Shown here: positions 44,801-55,900 of the stretch, piece by piece | Layout of the letters: every line of letters begins with the position of its first letter | Numbering within the stretch: position 1 is the stretch's first letter | Assembly (NCBI GenBank): GCA_948567375.1 | Contig: OX419755.1 | Location: forward strand, 74,280,944-74,344,943 | Length of the DNA stretch: 64,000 bases | Direction of reading: 5' to 3' | DNA from: Lunularia cruciata | Lineage: Eukaryota > Streptophyta > Marchantiopsida > Lunulariales > Lunulariaceae | The notes under the pieces: generated by a model | Database searches by the model: none | What the model saw: only the letters and a program-made list of their open reading frames with translations | Told to the model about the DNA's origin: nothing | Made by a program: the position numbers and the translations under genes

Positions 44801-45908
44801 ACAAAGTCCAATTATACTCATGAATCAAGGCTTTCAGTTTGCAGTAAAAATTTATGAATTGAGGAATAGTAGAGAAAATCACAAGAGTACTCTTGGTCAA
44901 ATTTTATTAGGTATCAATTTCAAGTGTTTTCAAGTGGTATTGATCGCTCTTTGAAGTGTTCATTTGAGAAGACCAAAATTATGAAAAATAGAGTTTTACT
45001 TTAAGTGATTTATTATATAGCTATAGACTCATTAATAGACTACATTGTATTGATTTCTAAGTCTACATCCATACATGGTAAAATAATGAAAAATATTATG
45101 CATATAGACTTATGAAAACTTCTTATAAATTATTGTTTCAAAGAATTAGTTTACAGTACAAAGCTTTTTGAATTTTACATCTAATGTGATTTGAAAACAA
45201 GACATTTCTCTATATTAAAACAAGAGAAATAAGAAATTTATTTTATCATGGTTAGCTCATTGTATAATTACTAAATTTGTTGAGTCCAACCCTATTGACT
45301 CAAGCATCAAGGTCTCTCCAATAACAAATTTGGATTTTAATATTTAATTTTTTATACTAATACAATATTTATAATTATGTGCTATTATATATTATATAGA
45401 ATAAATTTAAAATATTGCTAATTATATTAGTTATTTAATGAGACTATAGTCTTATAAAATTACACACAAATGAGGAAATTAATTGAAAAGTATAATTAAT
45501 CTTGGATACTTTAGCTTATGGTTGTAAAATCCAAGTTGATAGACTAGAGAATCAAGACCTACTCACTAATACTTTTGGAATCTAAATTAACAATTGATAG
45601 GGCAATTTACAAAATTCAACTTCCTGAATTTTGGAAACTTTTTATATATTGGAATTTTCAAGTGTTTGTTGCAATATTGTTAAGCTTTTAAAACTAAGTT
45701 TGAGTATAAAAGTTATAAAAATGTGGAGAAATTAATTTATCTTCAAAACTATCTTTATTATTATATAATCTTAAATCATGGATTCAAGAGTCAAATCAAA
45801 TAAAAGCCTTGGAGTTCAAATCCATGGATGATAGCTAAAAACTCTTAATCATTGACATGGAGCACATGGAGCACAAATCAAACCTAAACCCAAAAAACTT
45901 GTATACTA
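41877..45908. other. AT-rich region without recognised genes
   Basis: Four kilobases of AT-rich sequence. The longest open frames (42238-42435 minus, 43940-44143 plus) show no family resemblance. Nothing supports a gene. Confidence 0.5.
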
Positions 45909-45921
45909 CCTTGATTTTGAT
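45909..45921. other. Candidate target-site duplicate, left copy
   Basis: The sequence ccttgattttgat recurs exactly at 49377-49389, directly after the element's 3' end. The following bases (ttttgatttggattttgat) are of the same simple type, so the duplicate could be part of a short tandem repeat. Confidence 0.55.
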
Positions 45922-45953
45922 TTTGATTTGGATTTTGATCTACACCTTCCCAT

Positions 45954-47039
45954 GTGGGGTCGCCTAGAGCGGGTCGGGATACACCATGCCCGGTGTGTCA
46001 CCGACGCTTTACCTCGCAAGGGGTAAAGACCCATGTGGGAAGGATGCACAAGGACTATGATTGGACCACTTGGGATGCCCACGTGAGACAAGCGACCGCA
46101 TCGATAGTAGTGACACTCGAGATTACGCACGCTTCTTCTATACCTTCATTGATCGTTCCAGGGATACTGATCGAGTCGTGGGAGTGGTTAGCTTCTCAGG
46201 CGGGTTGCATTTTGGGGTTAGTTGAGACTAGTTTTCCATGTCCACGTCTATTCCATAGGCTACCCCGCACACTCCATGATGAGGCTAGACAGGCTTTTTG
46301 CCTACCACTGGATTGTTTGGCACGTGATTCCTTGGACGAGTTAGCATGGTTCCTATTCCTCCTACTCCCTTGATGGTATCTTCGTTATGCTAGAGGGGGA
46401 CGCGTGGGGCATAGAGAGGTGGCGGCTAGATTTTGTCGATTTTGAGCGGGGGATTGGGCAGCACTTCAGGAGGAGTCTGTTAGGGCTACACAATTTAGGA
46501 GATAGGCATCGCCACAACATACCATAGATTCCACTTGATTACAACGATGTAGGATATTGGATCAGGCGGGAGAGTTTAGTAGAGCAGCACGAGCGCTACA
46601 TCCTTTGTCTATAGCGAGTCCTACTGATGAGACCATCTCTTCCCTACGCTCATTGCATCCTATAGCAATAGAGGGACTACCACTAGAGGTCTTAGATTAT
46701 CAGCCTAAGCAGCCTTTATGTCTTGATAGGTCGCTATTTGCACAAGCATTGTGCACTGCCCCTCGTCTTTCCTCAGGTGGCTTGTCAGGGATGGTTTATG
46801 AGCACCTTAGAGATTGCTTCCAAGCAGATGATCCTTCTAGTGGTTTTACCAAGTTGTTTCAGGTAGCTGTAGCAATAGCAAGAGGAGACATTCCTATGTC
46901 TGTTAGTCGGGTCTTAGGTGCTAGTCGACTTCTTGCAATTGAGAAGGACATAGGAGGCATTAGACCGATTGCTATTGGAGAGATCTTTTTGCGTTTGGTC
47001 AGTTGTACCATTGTCCTTCAGCATCATTCTCACTTTTGA
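45954..47039 (+). pseudogene. RLE non-LTR element: N-terminal zinc finger and RT upstream region
   Basis: A C2H2 finger CPVCHRRFTSQGVKTHVGRMH (CX2CX11HX4H) lies at 45987-46049, residues 12-32 if the frame is counted from 45954. In R2-type elements such fingers bind the target DNA. A conserved-looking linker follows (LHDEARQAFCLPLDCLARDS). Frame 46557-47039, in phase with the first, carries LSSGGLSGMVYEHLRDCF and GGIRPIAIGEIFLRLVS, the first reverse transcriptase motifs. Stops between 46371 and 46556 and at 47037-47039 are in the same phase. The true start is uncertain, since no in-frame ATG is evident before the finger. Confidence 0.75.
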
Positions 47040-47603
47040 CAGCACCTTAGTCCACATCAGTTTGGAGTAGCTACACCTGGAGGATGTGAGGCTATATCTC
47101 TAGGCATTAGAGCACTCCTAGATATCCATCCGGAGTGGGTCGTCCTACAGGTGGATGTTGAGAATGCTTTTAATAGCGTCTCACGTGCATCCATCTTTAG
47201 AGAGCTTAGGGAGGCTGGTGGATCCTTGGTGAGTCTCATTCCTTTTGTGTGGTCTTTTTATGGCTCTCCTTCTTCCCTTTACTACCAGCATGGTGGTTCA
47301 CATGAGGGAGTCACCGTCTTGGAGTCAGCTGTTGGTACACGACAAGGAAATCCTTTGGGGGGCCCTTATTTGCCATGGCTCACTTTAGAGCTCTCCTATC
47401 TACTACTTTGGCCATGCCAGGTTGTGTATTTCACTCCTTGGCAGATGATACACACATCATAGGCCCTGTAGATCATATTAGGCAGGCCTTTGACTACTTG
47501 AATACCAAGCTACATCTAGTAGGCTTGAGAGTCAAGGTGTCAAAGTGTAGGGCATGGTCCCCTTTAGGTATCCCTCCCCATCTTGAGCTTCCAAAGGGGT
47601 GTA
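47040..47603 (+). pseudogene. RLE non-LTR element: reverse transcriptase core
   Basis: Motif A is VDVENAFNSVSR (first catalytic Asp, codon 47154-47156), motif B is GTRQGNPLGGP, and motif C is LADDTHIIGP with the Asp pair (ADD at 47441-47449). The frame shifts by one base between motifs B and C at the G-run 47357-47362, where one G has been gained or lost. Motif D-like GLRVKVSKCRAWSP follows. This is a polymerase of target-primed reverse transcription; the catalytic residues are intact. Confidence 0.85.
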
Positions 47604-47859
47604 TCACATCCACAGATGGACTTCGTGTTCTTGGAGTGCCAGTAGGATCGGAGGATTTTGTCACACGTCACATCCACAGATGGACGTTGTGTTCTTGGAG
47701 TGCCAGTAGGATCGGAGGATTTTGTCACACGTCACATCCACAGATGGACTTTGTGTTCTTGGAGTGCCAATAGGATTGGAGGATTTTGTCACACGTCACA
47801 TCCATAGATGGACTTTGTGTTCTTGGAGTGCCAGTAGGATTGGAGGATTTTGTCACACG
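47604..47859 (+). repeat. Four tandem 64-bp units inside the non-LTR ORF
   Basis: Units start at 47604, 47668, 47732 and 47796, each beginning tcacatccacagatgg or one change away and ending ttttgtcacacg. The period is exactly 64. The unit encodes VLGVPVGSEDFVTR, and single-copy sequence resumes with FLDAALEED. Because three extra units add 192 bp, the outer reading frame is kept, but the inner units are read in shifted frames and include stops. Confidence 0.95.
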
Positions 47860-49292
47860 CTTCTTGGATGCCGCCCTTGAAGAGGATGTTCTCTATGTGG
47901 ATGACCTTCCATTACTAGGAGATCCGCAGGTGGCATTTGGTATACTCTCTTCTAGTATTGCTTGTCGACCATCCTACCTCATCCGTATAGTTCCCCCCTC
48001 ACCGGCCTTCCTATCACATCCAAGAGCATTTGATAGGAGGATTATGGGAGTCTTTGGTGATATTATTGGACCAGGGACTTTTGAGTGTGTGACAAGGGAT
48101 TTGGCACGTAGACAGACGGCTCTACCGATCTCATGTGGTGGGGTTGGCTTGCTTTCTATGGAGGAGATGGCACCTATAGCGTTTTTGGGTAGTTGGGCTC
48201 TCTCGACACCCCTACTTGCCTCTTGTTTTGTGGTTGTTGATAGGCCGGTTTTGGAGACTTATGTGACAGAGGTGGAGGGAGGATCCTTTTCTCTCCATGT
48301 GTTATTGTGGCAGACGAGAGATAATCTATCCTCACAAGCACAAGAGGGTTTTCCATTGTTTGCTTCACTATCGTCAAATTGGACTAGAGGTCTACAGTCT
48401 TCCTTGATGGAGCGACTGTGTGAGCATACGTTACATTCTCTCTTAGTTGACTCGTCCATTCCTCAGGCTACTAGAGCATGTCTACGCTCTTGCTCCGGCA
48501 AGGGTGCAGGCTTATGGATCCTAGCTTGACCATGCATTAGGGCTTTCCGACTCGCACCGGCTACTTTCTCTACAACGATGAGGTTTCGCCTAGGTTTGGT
48601 CCACCCATCTGCATCTTCACTACTCACTTGTGAGTGTGGTTCTACACTAGATGCAGCGGCAGTCCACATGCACGGTGTCCTTTTGGAGGACAGAGGATAG
48701 CTACACATGATGCCATTAGAGACATAGTGTTTGCTATGGCACGAGAGAGTGGATACTTAGCTTGGAGGGAGCATTCGTATGCATTGCAGACGACACATGT
48801 CAGGGCAGACTTATACTTGGTCCAAGATGATCAGGTGACAGTAGCGGATGTCGTGGTCACGGACCCTATGCGGGATACAGTTTTGGAGGGAGTGATTACC
48901 CGTCCCCCTAGATGGGCGGCAAGTGCAGCAGCAGGTCGCAAGGTCTCCAAGTATAGGGGCATGCAACGAGGTCACCTCTTTGTTCCTCTAGCCTTGGAGT
49001 TATATGGAGCGATGGACACGGCATTTGACACATTGTCGGGGAGTGCGCGAGAGCTTATCATGTTAGGCGTCAGGGGGTACCACTCTCACTCTCATACTTT
49101 GTAGCTTACTTTAGACAGCGTGTGTCCATTGCTCTACAGAGGGCAGTGGCTGGTGCAATCCATAGGAGAGCAATCACATTAGGTGATGTTTCTTTGGATG
49201 CTCCAGTTGTGTGTAGACCGTACGACTTGCATAGCTCGGATATCTTAGGTGCGGTAGGGCAGATTTCTCATACAGACTCTATTGGGGCTTAG
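47860..49292 (+). pseudogene. RLE non-LTR element: C-terminal CCHC and restriction-like endonuclease
   Basis: After a helical region, the CCHC motif CECGSTLDAAAVHMHG-C begins at 48629 and is split by a one-base deletion near 48675. RIATHDAIRD (about 48697) matches the RHD/RHN motif of restriction-like endonucleases. The catalytic core follows: RAD (48802-48810), 13 residues later the Asp of VADVVV (48847-48849), and KVSKY (48940-48954). This is the PD-(D/E)XK arrangement used to nick the target. Another frameshift near 49095 brings the tail YFRQRVSIALQRAV into the last frame, which ends at TAG 49290-49292, about 85 bp before the element's 3' end. Confidence 0.78.
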
Positions 49293-49376
49293 CCCTATGT
49301 TACCTTTTTTGTCTCTCCCTTGTACGGCTTGATGGGGTCTTCCCATCCTTCATTTTTCCTACGTGGTCGCCTTTTT
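49293..49376 (+). other. 3' untranslated end of the RLE element
   Basis: The stretch after the stop is shared with the truncated copy at 50960-51057, including gcggctt-like, ggtcttcccatcctt and the terminal cgcctttttc. There is no poly(A) tail. The conserved end probably carries the RNA structure recognised by the reverse transcriptase; this is inference from how R2-type elements work. Confidence 0.65.
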
Positions 49377-49389
49377 CCTTGATTTTGAT

Positions 49390-50938
49390 CTCCTCAAATA
49401 TAGATCTACATTTATCACTTTATAAAACTATACTTATGCAATTTTTATTCCAACATCAAGGGTTATTTTGTCTTAATATCTTTATTCTATTTATGATTAT
49501 CAATGAATGTGGCTCCCTATGAATCCTTAGAGGTTGCCAAATCCTTAGAGGTTTAAGAATAACTTAAAAACACCCATCCATTTTCAAATTATTAATTTAA
49601 ACTTCAAATTTAATAATCATCACAACCTTCTTTTTGCCTAGATGTGTTGCCTTCTAGCTTACCTTCAAGTCACATGATATTTCATAGCTTACATTCCATT
49701 TGAAAGTAACCATGACTAGCTCTTGAATCCTTTTACTTGCCTTGTGACTCCCATTCTTATTAAAAATTAATAAATATTCATTTTTTAAAGCTATTATATA
49801 TCCAGAATTCATATAAATTTTATTTTTTCATTATGTTAGTATATTTTAAAGTATATTATTTAATTTAAAAATAATTGTTTTCAGTTAAATGTTACCCATA
49901 AACAATAAGTATTATATCTATTTATTTATGTATATAGGGTGTAATTTTTTACATAATTTTAATTTTAATTTACTCTTCTATAAATATATGGAGAAATTAA
50001 AATAATTATAAGCAATCTTTATGTAGAAATATAACAGTTTACATTATTGAAAAGGAAAAAAACGAATTCTTAACATCTTTTCATATTAATAATATATTTT
50101 TATTAAATATTACTCTATCTATCAAGAGCAGCCTATCCAACTTTTAATCTTTTTGTAAATATTATGTAAAATTTAGCTACTTTAACAAATATATTTTAAT
50201 CATTATAGAAATTACAATCATATCTTTAAGACAATGCATAGAATGAAAAACTTGGAGGTTGATTTGACTAATATATCTTTTGATAAAGAAATTATTATTA
50301 TATGTTAATATCAATTTTCTATAGATATTTAAATTTATATCTTAGTTAATTTCAATTCAATTCCTTGGATAAAAAAAGAATTGAGGCTAAAATATATTCT
50401 TTCACATTGCAACTGAATTGCTTCTTGCTTTAGGGTTTCAATTGGACTAATATGAAATCAGTAGTAAAACACTCATGTGAAGAACGAGGCAATATTGGTA
50501 TTAAGCAATTTAGGTTTGATTATATGATTTAAAAAATTGAGAATGAAATATGACCAATACCAGACATAGAATTGATTAAAACTAATAAACTTGTTTTTAT
50601 TTTTATATATATACAGATGCTTCATTCTTTTATTTCGATAATTTTCACTACCCTTGGAGTATTTTGATAATTACATTGATGATCAGGTATTAACTTCTAT
50701 GATATCTCCTTTGTATTACATTCATGTCTGTATCTACAACACATGTATCATTTATTAGCATCTGTACAAGGTTTTCATTTACGTATACACATAGTTAGTT
50801 ATTCTCTTGATAATACAAATGGTGTTTTTATATATGGTAGAGTTCTTTCCCGAGAGCATAACAACCGATACCTAGTAATCTATATATGTGAACTACAAAG
50901 GGAAAAAATAAGAAATATTCGAAAAAGTTATTGCAAAG
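49390..50938. other. AT-rich intergenic sequence, no recognised gene
   Basis: AT-rich, with one 80-codon open frame (50743-50985) that I do not recognise and that runs into the truncated element copy. No other features seen. Confidence 0.5.
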
Positions 50939-50959
50939 CATATAAAGATATGCCGATAT

Positions 50960-51057
50960 ATTGGGGCTTAGCCCCATGTAGATAAAATGTCTTATCCTTG
51001 TGCGGCTTAATGTGGTCTTCCCATCCTTCTTGTTATCCTAAGCAATCGTCTTTTTCT
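50960..51057 (+). mobile_element. 5'-truncated copy of the RLE element (last 98 bp)
   Basis: The sequence begins attggggcttagcccc, equal to the last codons and stop of the full element (49281-49296), and ends caatcgtctttttct. It shares ggtcttcccatcctt with the 3' end of the full element. Flanking repeats catataaag (50939-50947 and 51058-51066, extending with one indel to about 13 bp) mark the insertion. This is the usual product of incomplete target-primed reverse transcription. Confidence 0.82.
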
Positions 51058-51069
51058 CATATAAAGGAT

Positions 51070-52755
51070 ATAAAGATTACAGGATAATTGTGGGAATGAT
51101 AAGTAACTTTACTATACAAAGCGTTTATTCCATGTGCTTAAGCATTGTTTATTATGCTTGTACGCTTGGAGTTTTGTCCACTGACCACTTTTTTGAAGCA
51201 TATAAGTTAGTCTAACCCAACGTAATTCATTGTATAGTTTCAGGCGGTTGATGCATTGAGGATTTGCATTTCTGTTTGATCCTCTTTGGAATGGGATTTG
51301 CTTCCTATTTTTCTCATAAAGCCTTAAAGTACAAGCTGTTAGACTATGGAATTATCTACATTATCTATTATGAAATAGGACTCTACTTCTATAAATTGCA
51401 TGTTCTCCTATTAGGTTACTAAGTTGAGTGAGTCCAAAAATAGAAGTTACTATTGGCGGTAAGATATAACACAATGAATAGAAAGGCAAGAAAAGTTATG
51501 CAAGAATTTGAAGAAATAACAGAACCTCCATCTTTATTATCATCTTCTGCTTGACAAAAGATATATTAGTCATGTTGATAGTTTCAAGTTAGTATAGAAG
51601 ATGGAGTTCTTCAAACCAATGAGATGTAGATATTTCCGAGTACTCTCATCACAACCTCCATACATGATCAAAATTGAACCATAACGTAATTGAAAACTAA
51701 TGAATCTACTTTTAGAGTAATTTACAAGATCACATAAGTTTCCATCCAGTTTACTTACATGCATTATGTTTAAAACGGACAACAAAGCAGAGCTCTAATA
51801 AAAGTTTTGTTCTAAAACTCACAGAGAAATTGCTTAGTATTCGCAGGACATGGTTTGCCATGTGAAGCATTTCTCTCGCAAACTCACGTAATCAAGAGAA
51901 AGTTGGTAAGAGAAGAATATCTCATGCGTTTCTTTGTCTTCGAAGATGTAAAAGTTAGATAGAAGAGGAGAAGATGGGTACAAATTTAGAGAGGAAGAAT
52001 GGTTTAGCAGGACAAGAAGTGTTCAGAGAAGAGAATGCGAGAATATTGAAAGACAGAGAGAAGGAGTGCATCGATCGAGAAAGGGTAAAGGGGAGGGGAA
52101 GGCTGACTGTGCGTGACCCGACATCGTCGTCGTCCTTGGACAGGGAAAGAAAGAAAGCGTAGGGATGTTGGGAGTATGGTGTATGTGTGTGTGTGACCCG
52201 CACCCGTGTTCGTGGAAGCGTAGTAGAGGGGAGAGGGAAGAGAGGAGAGAGGAGGAGGAGCGTCCTGGCTGGCTGGCTGGCTGGCTGGCTGTGAGTGCGA
52301 AAGAGGAAGGAAAGCACGAATCCCCTGCATCCCTGATGTATCGTTGAGCAGAAAGCTTTCCGGTCCCTTTTTAGAAGTCGTCTTGTCTTGCAATCCATGT
52401 TGGTCGTGACGCTGGAGGGGGTGATCTGAAGGAGGTGTACATAGGAATCAGCGCAATCTACACTACTGGATGAGAGAGGGAGGAGACGGTGGTGGAGGTG
52501 GTGCTGTGATGGAAGTTAAAGGGTTGAAGCGGAGGAACAGGGAGTGCAGAAGAAGAGCTTGGATTGATTGACAGGAGAAGATCGGAAACTCATATCAGCT
52601 GGATAGATTAGTGGACGGACGGAAGGAAGCCGGTTATTGTGGATAGTGAAGGTAGGGAGTTTGCTTCGGAATACGGGTTTAGGATGGGGGAAGCGCCGTG
52701 TAGGCATCGGAATGGGAGGAGGTGAGGACAGGGTGGGGCAATGCGAGGGTAATTT
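51070..52755 (+). promoter_or_regulatory. Upstream region of the WD40 gene
   Basis: This interval contains the likely promoter and 5' untranslated region. The segment from about 51960 is purine-rich and much less AT-rich than the sequence before it, so a transcription start near there is plausible. It contains a (CTGG)n run (52265-52291) and a GT run near 52180. No TATA box or other site could be assigned with confidence. Minus-strand open frames here (51955-52398, 52004-52393) are products of the repeat-rich composition. Confidence 0.4.
52265..52291. repeat. (CTGG)6 microsatellite
   Basis: A pure run of ctgg units in the presumed 5' region of the WD40 gene. Confidence 0.95.
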
Positions 52756-52953
52756 ATGAAAGAATGCTGTTTTCCAGTTTTGTTTCTTGGTTACTGTTCT
52801 CTAGATCGGGTGGTAGAGGAAGGTGGTATGCTGGAGATATTGGACGGGACGTCGTGGCACAGAAGTAGGACTGATGGCAGCGCCAAATTCTCAGTCTCCC
52901 GCTGTAAGGACTCATTTCAAGACCCCGGAAGGCCGTTACAAGTTGTCTCATGA
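52756..52953 (+). promoter_or_regulatory. Upstream ORF overlapping the WD40 gene start
   Basis: An ATG at 52756 (and another in the same frame at 52829) opens a 65-codon frame ending at 52953. It runs past the main start codon at 52874 in a different frame. If the transcript begins upstream of 52756, this ORF would reduce translation of the main protein. Its peptide resembles nothing I know. Confidence 0.4.
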
Positions 52954-55900
52954 AAAAACTCATCCTACAGGCCTTCTTCACTACAGCCCCAGCAAGGCTA
53001 CTACGCAGGTGCGTCGTTCCTTTCATTCTGCTTGTGAACTTATTTTGGCACCAGCTTCCAACTCTTTCTTTAATTAATTATGAACTCTAAACGAGGGATT
53101 TCCATCGTGTCAGCATCGACGATGCTGAGCAGCGTCAATATGGACCGATACATAGATCTTTGCTACCTGGTGGACTCGGGTCTCCTGTCGTAGTCTCCTG
53201 TTTGGCACATCAATGTTTAGCTGCCATAATTCACTGGAAAATTCACCTTGAGAAACTCGGAGATTGCTGAAATTGTTAATTAAGCAAGAAATCAAACAGC
53301 ATGTCCAGCGGCAGCCACTCTTGTAAATTACTTGTTGGAGGTTCAGGTTGCCGAAAGCAATACATTAGCACTGTATAATTGTAATTTGTTTTTGATGACC
53401 TGTATGATCTCGGAGAACTGGTTTGGAAAGCTTTGTTTTTGTCCTCGGAAGAGGTAAATCACTGGGGAGGAATTCCCCTCTCGAGGTCACGCCTTGGTTG
53501 TGCAATTAGTTATCTTTCATAAGGTAGGGTTTCTCGGTGAGTGTGGGCACGGACTGCAACGGTAGGTAGGCAGGTGGATTAGGTTGAATTTTAAGGAGGG
53601 AATTCAAAGAATTCACCAAAGCATTTTGTTGCACTTGACAGTTGACGTTGGCTCACTTGAGAGACAAGCCGCCTCAAACACCCTCAACCAGCAGTTCTTC
53701 TAGCAGTAGTGGTGGTGTTGGAGCGAGGTTTTCCGCTGCAAGGTTACTGGGGGCTGGGAATGGGGGGCGGGGACTTGTATTTGGAGGAGGCAATGGGTTT
53801 TCAGGCAGACTGACAGGTGGAGGCAAGTCCACCAGCGTAGCTAATGCAGGCCTGGGACTAAGCAATGGTCCTTTGGCTTCAAGCTATGATGGAGAGGGAA
53901 CTTTCATCATATTCAACGTCGGGGATATGATTTTTATCAGTGACTATTTCTCTCAAGACAAGGCAAGTTCTGATCTGAATTTCCCTTGGTTTCTCGCCAT
54001 GAAGTTATGCTCTAAATCAATGGTAAACGTTTACGTCTCATGTATGGAGAGGTATGACCGTCATAAAGTACAGCAGAACGTGGACATATCGTATGTTAAG
54101 TCGTATGGTAAAGGCAACGCTCATGTTTCTCTCGCTAACTTATTTGTTCATTACTACAATAGCAGAGTCATGAAGTTCTATATTTCTTCTTTTACTGATG
54201 CAGGATCCTATCAAAGGTCTTCACTTTAGCAATGCAAATTCGATTCACCACACATTCGATCCGGATGCCAAAGAAGGCCATGACTTTCTTATTGGTTTGA
54301 GTTCTGGAGATGGTAAACAACTTTTCCTGTCCGCCCTCTAATAAGTTGAGGGCTGTGCCCCCTGTTGAAAACGTAACAAGCACTTAGCTTTCCGTCGAAT
54401 TACCTTACTTGGTGTTTTATGCAGTTAAGTTTGGTTTCGCTGAAGTAGTGCATGTTTAGATTCTGTGTTCTACTTTTCCTGAAGTAAAATTCCTATCTTG
54501 AAATTTAATCATTTGCATTCATCTCTGCAAGTGATTCCATTTTATGTTTACGTAGAAGCCTACCTACAAAAACATTTCTAGGTGTAACGCTCGTGTGAGA
54601 ATGGTAAACTGAGGTGGGCATAAGTCACAGAGCTTCGTAGCTTAGCTTTGCTCTGCCATAATGTTTCTCACGTGTTCACTTGCTGCAGTTTATACTGCAT
54701 CCTTGAGACAGCAATTACAAGACCCAGGAAAGAAGATAGTAGGAGCAATGCACTATAACAAGGACGGCTCTATCAATTCCAGGTATATCTCTTTCCTTCA
54801 AGGTTTATGCTCATCTTTTGGTGGTTATTGCGATTCTGCAACTTTGGAGCGAGGCTGGCGGATTTTTGTCAATGTGTATCTATGAAGACTGTATGCTATA
54901 GGATGTTCTTCGGTACCAACACATTTTGTATCAGTAAAGAGCACTACAAAGACGATTATCCTGACCGTTTCTAGCCAGTTTCATTTCAGCCGTCCGCTAT
55001 TAGATACATTTTCTCAATCTGGAAAGTAAATGTACTGAACATGTTCTTTTTGTTACTCGACAGCCGGTGCACTTCAGTTGCGTGGGTTCCTCACGATGAC
55101 GGGCTCTTTGTGGTAGCACATGCAGACGGCAATGTCTATATTTACGACAAAGTAATTGCCCCCAAGACTCATGAAGTTCGTCGTAGATATTCCTTCCGTG
55201 GTTCTGTATTTAGATGCTTCGTAGCTGAAGACTTGGAGGTATGGTAATAAATTTGATTGAACGAAGACGTCAAGTGGGATGATATGGAGCTATAGAGGAC
55301 GCTCTCCCCAGTATATAACTATTTGAGAATATAAATTGTGTTACCTCAAAGCAAGTTCTTCAAATTGATATGCTCCTCTTCTGGCTTGACTCAGAGCAAG
55401 GATGGGAGTGGAGATGTGGCTTTTCCTCCTGTGAAGGATCAGGCTCAATTTTCGGTGGCACACGCAAGGTCAAGCAAGGTGAATCTTCTCTACCAGAAAT
55501 GCTCTACCAAAGACATAAGACCGAAGTTCTATTCTTTCAGTTCAATAATACCCGTAATCTTACCTAGTGAATGCATCGCAGCAGCTGTATTCCGTGTTGC
55601 TTGTAGCTCTGCTTAAAAGCGTCTTATCAAGGCAAGGATTTAATGTGATACAATTCAGGTCCTCTCTTGACGGATTGTAGCATCCAATCTCTAACATGTG
55701 GGTTTTGAACATCCTCGTAATATGTCCTGCAACAGGAAAAATTCTAGTGTCTAGTCTGTGAGTTGCCAAATGCATATGCTGTACACGATCATTAATTGCT
55801 TTTCCTGTGGTGGTTTCTGTCTACCTAATGAATGGCCACAATGTATTGAGTTATCTATTGTGGTTGCAGAGCAATCCAGTCGCAAGATGGCACATCTGTC

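Larger units (their letters stand above)
45922..49376 (+). mobile_element. Non-LTR retrotransposon with restriction-like endonuclease (R2/R4/HERO-type layout)
   Basis: The element encodes an N-terminal C2H2 finger, a reverse transcriptase and a C-terminal CCHC plus restriction-like endonuclease, in one direction with no LTRs. Its 3' end is set by comparison with the truncated copy at 50960-51057: both end in a cgYctttttc-like sequence. The 13-mer ccttgattttgat lies before it (45909-45921) and after it (49377-49389), a candidate target duplication, although it is low-complexity. The base composition is markedly richer in G and C than the flanks. The ORF is broken by at least three stops and four frameshifts, so the copy is inactive but little eroded. 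Confidence 0.82.

Noticed and set aside
45906..46130. Minus-strand ORF with Lys-Ser repeats at the left end of the RLE element
   Set aside because: It is the ttgatttt simple repeat and the opposite strand of the zinc-finger region.
47604..47859. Possible CRISPR-like array
   Set aside because: Units are contiguous without spacers and lie inside a eukaryotic retrotransposon ORF.
51955..52398. 147-codon minus-strand ORF with Ser-Gln-Pro-Ala repeats upstream of the WD40 gene
   Set aside because: The repeats come from the (CTGG)n microsatellite read on the other strand; a second frame is open over the same bases, and no domain is visible.
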